Shown here: positions 14,479-19,131 of the stretch, in pieces
Position numbering within the stretch: the stretch's first letter is position 1
Layout of the letters: every line of letters begins with the position of its first letter
Assembly (NCBI GenBank): GCA_023426935.1
Contig: JAEZBR010000037.1
Coordinates: 1 to 19,131 of the forward strand
Direction of reading: 5' to 3'
DNA: 19,131 nt
From: Bacillota bacterium
GTDB taxonomy: Bacteria; Bacillota_I; Bacilli_A; Erysipelotrichales; Erysipelotrichaceae
Translations under genes and position numbers: made by a program
Notes under the pieces: generated by a model
The model's database searches: none
What the model saw: only the letters and a program-made list of their open reading frames with translations
What the model was told of the DNA's origin: nothing

Positions 14479-16017
14479 CTACACTTTTTGTTTAATTGTA
14501 TAGCCATTGCGCCTTTTATCATCTTTCAAAGCAATTAGGCCTCTCTTCGACAAGGAAGTGATTGCTCTTTTAATAGAGTCTTCACTTTGCCCTGTTTTTT
14601 CAACCAAATCTAATCTGCGAATTCCAGGATTATTCATTATTGCAAGATAAACTGATTTTTGCTTCTCTGGAAGGTCAAGTATCTCTTGGGTACTAGATGG
14701 TTGTGCATAATTTTTTCTTACAGTTTCAAATTCGGGACAAATTTTAATCTCTGCCAATGTGTAATCAAAATTGTCACCACCCTCGTCATAGACAAGTGCT
14801 TGACTACCGTTTTTTTTCAATTCATGCCTCGCCATTCTAATTCCTGATCCATAAGTCTCAATCAGTGATAGTTTAGAGAACATATCAATTATTTCTCTGT
14901 TTAAATATGATCTCTTAAAAAAGTTATTTGAGGAGTTTAGATCCTTAATAGTTACCGGAGGTAAAGGCCTATTATGATTAATAAATGACAAAGTGTCGTT
15001 CAAATATTGGATTTCAATAATTTCATTCTTTTGATAGTCTTTATGTACGATACAATTGGTCGCAATTTCTTTTATTGCTTTAGGCGGCCAATTATAAACG
15101 ACTTGATGTAAAGGAGATCCATTTCGCAATGTATAAGAGCGTACAATATCCGATTCCAAATAATCTCTTAACCGAATGGCTTGAATCCAAATTGGTCCAC
15201 GAAATTCAATATGACCCATTTTTGATGTGTCGTGATCAATTTCATAAACAACTCTGCAAAAGGCTCCTGGGATAAATTCTTCTGGGCTGTTGCAAAACAT
15301 TAGAACCGCGAAATTCTTTGCCTGATACTTACCATCTATGGTGCTGAACGATATTAGACCGAGACTTTTTGCAATATCCTCTTTTGACATATTAATCAAT
15401 TCTTTATCGGATCCGGTTTTTACTAAATATTCTTTCATGTATTCATAATCCAAATCATCAAGAGTTGCAATTCTATTACTAGATGATGAAAAAGACATCT
15501 CGCTAAATTTTGAAAGCAATTGCAATTCTTCTTGTTTTGTAGTTAGCGTTGTATCTCTACTTTTGCGAATATAATAGCCAGCCTTCAACTTACAATCCTT
15601 ATATGCCTTTTCTGTTGTTTGGTAAGGTCCTTTGTTTCCTGGCATAACTGCAATTAGCAGATAATCCTTTGAATCAATTTCACAAGATAGTATTTCGTAG
15701 TCTGGTTTGGGCGCTATATGCCCATTTCCCAATAGTGACCGTAGATGATTTTCAGTTGTCTCAATTTTCCCTTTTGGAATCCCAATAATGGGAAGAACGG
15801 GTGTGGCTTTTTCGCCAGTTATTGGATCATTTGTTTCTTCAACACCAATAAAGATTAAACCTACTTCATTATCCATATAGTTGTTTGCATAGGCACATAC
15901 CGTTTTCAATATCTTGTCTTTTTGTTCTACGCTCTTCTTATACTCAATATATTCATTCTCAGTAGTCCTATTATTAAGAATCGAATTGGAATAATCTTTC
16001 ATATTTCTAACGTCCAT
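14479..16017 (-). CDS. Schlafen-type AlbA_2 / AAA_4 putative regulator with winged HTH (COG2865-like)
   Basis: This 512-residue protein has the domain order of COG2865 predicted regulators. An N-terminal AlbA_2 (Schlafen-like) domain carries the NEYIEYKKS motif (about residues 21-29) and VCAYANNYMDNEVGLIFIGVEE (about 40-61). A GHKL/HATPase_c_4-like region follows around 305-420, with AIKEIATNCIVHKDYQ and ETYGSGIRMA. A C-terminal winged helix-turn-helix (about 450-508) contains EKQKSVYLAIMNNPGIRRLDLVEK. Members are scattered through genomic islands; some Schlafen-type proteins belong to defence systems, but this architecture has no assigned activity. The SD AAAGGAGA lies 7 bases upstream of the ATG. 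It is a single gene bounded by imperfect 28-bp direct repeats and is AT-rich compared with the left half of the window, which suggests horizontal acquisition. No partner gene was found. Confidence 0.88.
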   Translation of the reverse strand: MDVRNMKDYSNSILNNRTTENEYIEYKKSVEQKDKILKTVCAYANNYMDNEVGLIFIGVEETNDPITGEKATPVLPIIGIPKGKIETTENHLRSLLGNGHIAPKPDYEILSCEIDSKDYLLIAVMPGNKGPYQTTEKAYKDCKLKAGYYIRKSRDTTLTTKQEELQLLSKFSEMSFSSSSNRIATLDDLDYEYMKEYLVKTGSDKELINMSKEDIAKSLGLISFSTIDGKYQAKNFAVLMFCNSPEEFIPGAFCRVVYEIDHDTSKMGHIEFRGPIWIQAIRLRDYLESDIVRSYTLRNGSPLHQVVYNWPPKAIKEIATNCIVHKDYQKNEIIEIQYLNDTLSFINHNRPLPPVTIKDLNSSNNFFKRSYLNREIIDMFSKLSLIETYGSGIRMARHELKKNGSQALVYDEGGDNFDYTLAEIKICPEFETVRKNYAQPSSTQEILDLPEKQKSVYLAIMNNPGIRRLDLVEKTGQSEDSIKRAITSLSKRGLIALKDDKRRNGYTIKQKV

Positions 16018-16097
16018 AGCTTAATCTCCTTTACTAGGTTTACCCAAAAATGTAATTATTATCTTTTCTTAATGGATATTGATTGCTTCGTCTGAAT

Positions 16098-16125
16098 TAC
16101 TACGCCTCTAGGCCAACACTATTAT
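16098..16125 (+). repeat. Direct repeat, right copy flanking the AlbA_2/AAA_4 gene
   Basis: This is the partner of 14350-14377 (24 of 28 identical). It lies 80 bp upstream of the start of the AlbA_2/AAA_4 gene, outside its coding sequence. Confidence 0.75.
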
Positions 16126-16310
16126 TGACAGTACCTAATCCATATGATATTTTGAAGTTGGGAACCGTGAGCCTGTGCGTTTCGGACGTAGTGCGAGAGG
16201 ATATTGATTCATTCGCGACGGAGGATAGGTTCCTTTTTTATTTGCAAAACTCAAGTGATCCGACTATGAGGAAATATAAAGTGTTATTTGAAAGGTAAAA
16301 TATAAACGCC
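16126..16310 (+). other. Open stretch with possible gene remnant
   Basis: A plus-strand frame stays open from before the right repeat to a stop at 16296-16298 and would encode ...EDRFLFYLQNSSDP...MRKYKVLFER. It has no usable ATG near its start (only a TTG at 16083) and no SD. The composition is protein-like, so it may be the tail of a decayed gene whose front was lost at the repeat. The family was not recognised. Confidence 0.3.
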
Positions 16311-16330
16311 TTATCTTAGTAAACTTGTAT

Positions 16331-17228
16331 CTACAACCTATTTAAAATATCCTGAATGATCTTTCGATCCTCAAGTTCGGTTATTGCGAAACATTTCTTG
16401 CCGGCATCCTTAATTGAAGCTCCAATATGGTATCCAATAGTATGATCAAGGATCAGGAACCGATCATGGAACTCATCGGTAAAATAAATATTTAAAGTAG
16501 GATATTGCTTTTGAAAACATTCAATCTCCTGTTGAGTTAATCTATTACTGTGTTCCAAGGTATATATATCTACTTTTATCTTTGTACGTTTCTTTGAGAG
16601 TATATCTAAAGTGCCGGTATTAACATAACTATCAATAAGAATAATATCGGATTTTGCTATCTTTATTATCTTAGTTATCTGATTAAACGCAAAAAATATC
16701 TTTTGGGAATCTTCTTCATGGTCATAGATGTATTCAAATACTTCATTAAACTTATTATCCGTTTCCCTTTTGTACTCTAATTGTTTCTTACCGATTGAAT
16801 CAATCTTTTCAAACATTTTCGCATTGCTAGCGATAAACCGTTTCATTTCCGTAAAAGCCGACATGATCCTAATACTTACATCAATCGCAACATCACTATG
16901 CAGAATCGCAGACAACATTGCGATTCCCGACTTTTGTAAAGACATAAGGAAGTGATCTACGGCCGCCCCATGAACTTGAGGTCACAAATTGTGACCTCAA
17001 GATTTCAAATTCTTTCGTTGTCAATTGAAACATGAATTGTTTCGGAAATCGTTTAATATTTCGCTTAACCGCTTGATTAAATACTTTTGTTTCAACTTGA
17101 TACAAAGCGGCTAAGTCACTATCAACCATGACCTGCTTACCCCTGATCAGGTATATAAGATCATTAATTTCTTCATGTCCAACTTTTACAATATTGTCAG
17201 TCATTATATCAACTTTGTTTCTCACCAT
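16331..17228 (-). pseudogene. ORF6N-domain protein with PLD-like C-terminus, frameshifted
   Basis: Two overlapping reading frames encode consecutive parts of one protein. The first, from the ATG at 17228 (SD AGGAGG 8 bases upstream), encodes an ORF6N DNA-binding domain: EEINDLIYLIRGKQVMVDSD, LAALYQVETKVFNQAVKRN, FPKQFMFQLT, ending in GGRRSLPYVFTK before drifting into a short tail with a stop near 16896. The second frame resumes in phase as SGIAMLSAILHSDVAIDVSIRIMSAF, exactly where family members continue (LPYxFTxxGIAML). It goes on to a coiled-coil stretch and a C-terminal PLD-like region with FHDRFLILD and YHIGASIKDAGKKCFAI. Removing one base at the AAAAG near 16937 rebuilds the whole protein of about 298 residues. 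ORF6N proteins occur in phages and mobile islands as antirepressor-like factors. This is either a real frameshift or a read error. Confidence 0.85.
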
Positions 17229-17246
17229 GATCACTTCCTCCTATAG

Positions 17247-17288
17247 ATTATCAGAGTAACTGATTAATACTTCTCAAGAATAATCAGT
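17247..17288. promoter_or_regulatory. Cluster of TAATCAG half-sites upstream of the ORF6N gene
   Basis: TTATCAG (17249-17255), CTGATTA (17260-17266) and TAATCAG (17281-17287) are oriented as two adjacent inverted pairs. ACTGATTA (17259-17266) and TAATCAGT (17281-17288) are perfect 8-bp arms around a TTCTCAAGAA centre. The placement just upstream of the SD of the ORF6N gene fits an operator for autoregulation. Confidence 0.5.
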
Positions 17289-17318
17289 ATAATATCTCGA
17301 ATCCTTTCTAAATCAATA

Positions 17319-17356
17319 CCTGGGTAAACCCAGGCCAATATACCGGTACCTATATT
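17319..17356. other. Two adjacent palindromes
   Basis: CCTGGGT-AA-ACCCAGG (17319-17334) is followed at once by AATATA-ccggtacc-TATATT (17337-17356). Neither has a T run, so they are not terminators. They lie in the 302-bp non-coding gap between the ORF6N gene and the DUF4177 gene, in which nothing else was recognised apart from the half-site cluster next to ORF6N and a weak TATACT (17484-17489) in front of the DUF4177 gene. Confidence 0.55.
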
Positions 17357-17530
17357 AATACGTCATTATTTGATAGTTTCCTTAATTAATCTGTCTTGGG
17401 TTTCTATATTACTGAATTAAATCTCAAAAATTTAGTAATAAGAAAATAATTCTAAGCAATTATGCTTATTGAATAACATAGTGTATACTAAAACAAACAA
17501 CGGGTGGCAGAACCACGGAGGGTCATCATT

Positions 17531-17794
17531 ATGGGAATCATGGATAAACTTAAGGAAGATTCGTCTTTTTCGAATGCCTCAGGAAATTTACTTCAGTATG
17601 TCGTGCTTCAGGTTACCTTAAAAGAAAAGATGTTTGGGACCGGTTCCGGTAACTTAACGGAACTTGAAGAAGTACTTAATGCCCAAGCTGCTAAAGGATA
17701 TCGCTTGCATACCATCTCAACTGCAAACGGCGGCAGTAAAGGCTTTGGAGCTGGAGATCGAATTCAAGCTACCCTAGTCTTTGAGAAGATCTAA
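17531..17794 (+). CDS. DUF4177 domain-containing small protein
   Basis: This small cytoplasmic protein of 87 residues matches the DUF4177 pattern. LLQYVVLQVTLKEKMF (about residues 20-35) is followed by LTELEEVLNAQAAKGYRLHTIS, corresponding to the family's 'hAxxGWRLhxI' helix-strand, then a flexible Gly/Ser segment and the closing ATLVFEKI strand. No function is known for this family. The start at 17531 is chosen because GGAGG (17517-17521) is 9 bases upstream; the frame also opens at a GTG at 17504 that would include the SD. An ATG at 17540 is a further alternative. It is transcribed alone, ending at a hairpin shared with the convergent AbiEi-type gene. Confidence 0.8.
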   Translation: MGIMDKLKEDSSFSNASGNLLQYVVLQVTLKEKMFGTGSGNLTELEEVLNAQAAKGYRLHTISTANGGSKGFGAGDRIQATLVFEKI

Positions 17795-17813
17795 TAATTA
17801 CTAAATAAATTAT

Positions 17814-17868
17814 AGATGCCCTATTTAACAATACTTAGCCACTCGTATGTTACCAGGGCATCTTTATT
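17814..17868. terminator. Long hairpin between convergent genes, probable terminator
   Basis: AGATGCCCT (17814-17822) pairs with AGGGCATCT (17855-17863). Inner arms TAAC-ATAC and GTAT-GTTA can extend the fold with small bulges. The T tracts on both sides are modest (TTTATT on plus, ATAATTTATTTAG on minus), so termination strength is uncertain. Confidence 0.65.
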
Positions 17869-18409
17869 AAAACACCTCTACCTCGAGCATTTCTAATATT
17901 TTCTTGTGCTTCGGGAAAGACTCGGCATACTCTTGGATCTTTTGAATATCCAGCTTGTTCACCATGTTTCGATAGTTTCCCAGAACCTCTTTATAGAAAT
18001 CATACGGTAAATGATTCTTATTTCTTAATAGTTCTATCAGCATTCTTTCCTTATCATATATTCGAAATTCTATTCCGTTTCTTTTCATCGTCGTCACCCC
18101 TATTGGAAGAATGTCTTCCTTATAATAATATTGTTTAATTCTATGGTCTTTTAGGGGATAGGCATGTTTCTCTGTAGCAATGCAATATTTATCAGGAATA
18201 TCATCGGTCAAGTCCTGATAGTAAAATGCGGACTCCATAGTGATTATCGCGGTGGGATATTTTGCGATAATAATCGCCAGCATCGATACCTGAGCCTCAG
18301 TAGAATATATCCCAGGTTCAAGACGATACAGTTTTTTCTCACTAATAGCTTTCTTGATCTGGTAATCAGTATGAAATTCACGCATACACTCATCATATGT
18401 TTTAATCAT
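17867..18409 (-). CDS. AbiEi-type (type IV) antitoxin-like protein, no toxin partner seen
   Basis: This 180-residue protein resembles the AbiEi family, the winged-helix antitoxin and repressor of type IV toxin-antitoxin systems. The N-terminal wHTH (about 1-40) contains the characteristic LYRLEPGIYS turn. The middle has SAFYYQDLTDDIPDKYCIAT, and the C-terminal half has FRIYDKERMLIELLRNK followed by YKEVLGNYR, all typical of the group. In complete systems the AbiEii nucleotidyltransferase toxin follows immediately. Here the next thing downstream is the convergent hairpin and the DUF4177 gene, so the toxin is absent from this side. Upstream lies a broken acyltransferase gene. The SD is poor (only GAG about 10 bases before the ATG), although a TTGTAT/TATACT promoter is well placed. 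It may be an orphan antitoxin or an addiction remnant. Confidence 0.82.
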   Translation of the reverse strand: MIKTYDECMREFHTDYQIKKAISEKKLYRLEPGIYSTEAQVSMLAIIIAKYPTAIITMESAFYYQDLTDDIPDKYCIATEKHAYPLKDHRIKQYYYKEDILPIGVTTMKRNGIEFRIYDKERMLIELLRNKNHLPYDFYKEVLGNYRNMVNKLDIQKIQEYAESFPKHKKILEMLEVEVF

Positions 18410-18430
18410 TTTTTCACGCTCACTTACTAA

Positions 18431-18460
18431 AGTATATTTAAGTATTTATAGGCCATACAA
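18431..18460 (-). promoter_or_regulatory. Promoter of the AbiEi-type gene
   Basis: On the minus strand TTGTAT (18455-18460) and TATACT (18431-18436) are separated by 18 bp. Initiation near 18424 would give a leader of about 15 nt. The rest of the 153-bp gap to the acyltransferase remnant is AT-rich with no further feature seen. Confidence 0.6.
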
Positions 18461-18562
18461 TATCATTAGCCTAGTTTTACTTTAATATATTGTTAGCATT
18501 ATATCAACATCTCTACACTACTATTAATATGACATTACGCTTAACAAATACCTCATTGCCGA

Positions 18563-19030
18563 TCATACAATATATTTTTTTATTATAGGAATACGATGTA
18601 AAACTGATGATATAACAAAAGAACAAATAAACACCACCATCACAATAATTGGTATCGCAATAATAGGCGAAAATGATGATGAAGTAAATCCATATTTAGC
18701 AAACTGATCAATAAACAATGCATGTACCAAATATGCTCCGAAACTCCATTTAGAAAAATTAACTACGATCTTACTGAGTTTTCCATCTTTAAACGGAATA
18801 TTTTTAAAGAACACGAATATTGCTACTGCTTGGGACAATACATTAATACTTGAGTTACTATAATATGTGCCAATCGGTGTTTGATATTTAATTGAAAGAA
18901 CCGAATTTACTACAATTGTAAAAACAAATCCTACTATGCCTAAAGAATATATTATAATTCGTATTTTTTTACTAATTTTAAGTTTTGATAATTCATATCC
19001 TAAGATTTGAATTGTATTTCTTAGCGCAGC
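18563..19030 (-). pseudogene. Acyltransferase-3 family membrane protein, C-terminal remnant
   Basis: The minus-strand frame is open from 19042 down to the stop at 18563-18565 and encodes the C-terminal part of an acyltransferase-3 (OafA/WecH-type) membrane O-acyltransferase. From the 5' side it reads ILGYELSKLKISKKIRIIIY, then a helix, then YYSNSSINVLSQAVAIFVFF, then FSKWSFGAYLVHALFIDQF, the typical late motif of this family, and a final hydrophobic helix ending in KKYIV. No ATG starts it; the only nearby start, a TTG at 18838, lies inside a conserved part. Family members are about 330-380 residues, so roughly the N-terminal 200 are missing. The match fades at about 19010-19045, where a stop and unrelated sequence begin, consistent with insertion or deletion. 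These enzymes acylate surface polysaccharides; this copy should be inactive. Confidence 0.8.
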
Positions 19031-19131
19031 CCCTTCATTGCATTAACTTATGCAAACCAAACAGTGATCATGACCTGCATTAACTTCATCCAACAAGGAC
19101 AATTGTCTATAATGAAGTAAGTCAGTCATCA
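19031..19131. other. Unrelated sequence replacing the acyltransferase 5' part, possible mobile-element end
   Basis: No gene is visible in these last 101 bases. They hold several short repeats: TGCATTAACTT twice (19039-19049 and 19076-19086), TTGCAT/ATGCAA arms around 6 bases (19038-19055), a perfect GACAATTGTC palindrome (19098-19107), and ACTTCAT/ATGAAGT arms (19083-19089, 19112-19118). Such dense repeats beside a truncated gene fit the end of an insertion sequence, but no transposase or known terminal repeat was recognised. Confidence 0.4.

Noticed and set aside
17247..17277. TTGAGA / GATAAT promoter for the ORF6N gene on the minus strand
   Set aside because: The spacing is 19 bp and initiation would lie inside the SD, so it is unlikely to work as drawn.
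18164..18430. 88-residue plus-strand frame opposite the AbiEi-type gene
   Set aside because: It is antisense to a gene with family motifs and its composition is not protein-like.

Overview
The window looks like a chromosomal segment of a low-GC Gram-positive bacterium (Bacillota; an Erysipelotrichia-like lineage would fit, but this is only a guess). The reasons are AGGAGG-type ribosome binding sites, TTGACA/TATAAT promoters, a yybP-ykoY riboswitch, a lipobox lipoprotein, a large FtsX-type permease and many short intrinsic terminators. No rRNA, tRNA, CRISPR array or replication origin was seen.

Left part (1-14290), ordinary chromosome. It opens with the 3' half of htpG, ending at a terminator. 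A consensus promoter then drives a yybP-ykoY (Mn2+-sensing) riboswitch and a P2-type cation-transporting ATPase, most likely a Mn2+ (or Ca2+) exporter induced by Mn2+. Next, on the plus strand, come a C-GCAxxG-C-C redox-type protein overlapping a small two-TM protein, an ABC ATPase overlapping a 1098-residue FtsX-type permease with a long coiled coil, and a 417-residue membrane protein whose C-terminal half may be a circularly permuted papain-like hydrolase. A 23-bp tandem repeat and a near-consensus promoter precede a lipoprotein. A bidirectional terminator separates this from a minus-strand pair: an XRE regulator with two TM helices, and a secreted beta-helix-like surface protein with a C-terminal membrane anchor. 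An AIM24-family gene follows, divergent from the XRE gene.

Right part (14290-19131), accessory island. It is more AT-rich and repeat-laden, with degraded genes: a Schlafen-type AlbA_2/AAA_4 predicted regulator flanked by imperfect 28-bp direct repeats, a frameshifted ORF6N protein with a PLD-like C-terminal region, a small DUF4177 protein, an AbiEi-type antitoxin with no visible toxin partner, and the C-terminal piece of an acyltransferase-3 gene that is cut off at about 19030-19045 by unrelated sequence. This reads as a site of repeated insertion and decay.

No complete new system is proven. The observations I would follow first are the permuted-hydrolase fusion, the repeats flanking the AlbA_2 gene, the 23-bp repeats in front of the lipoprotein promoter, and the long unexplained hairpin in the XRE/AIM24 intergenic region.
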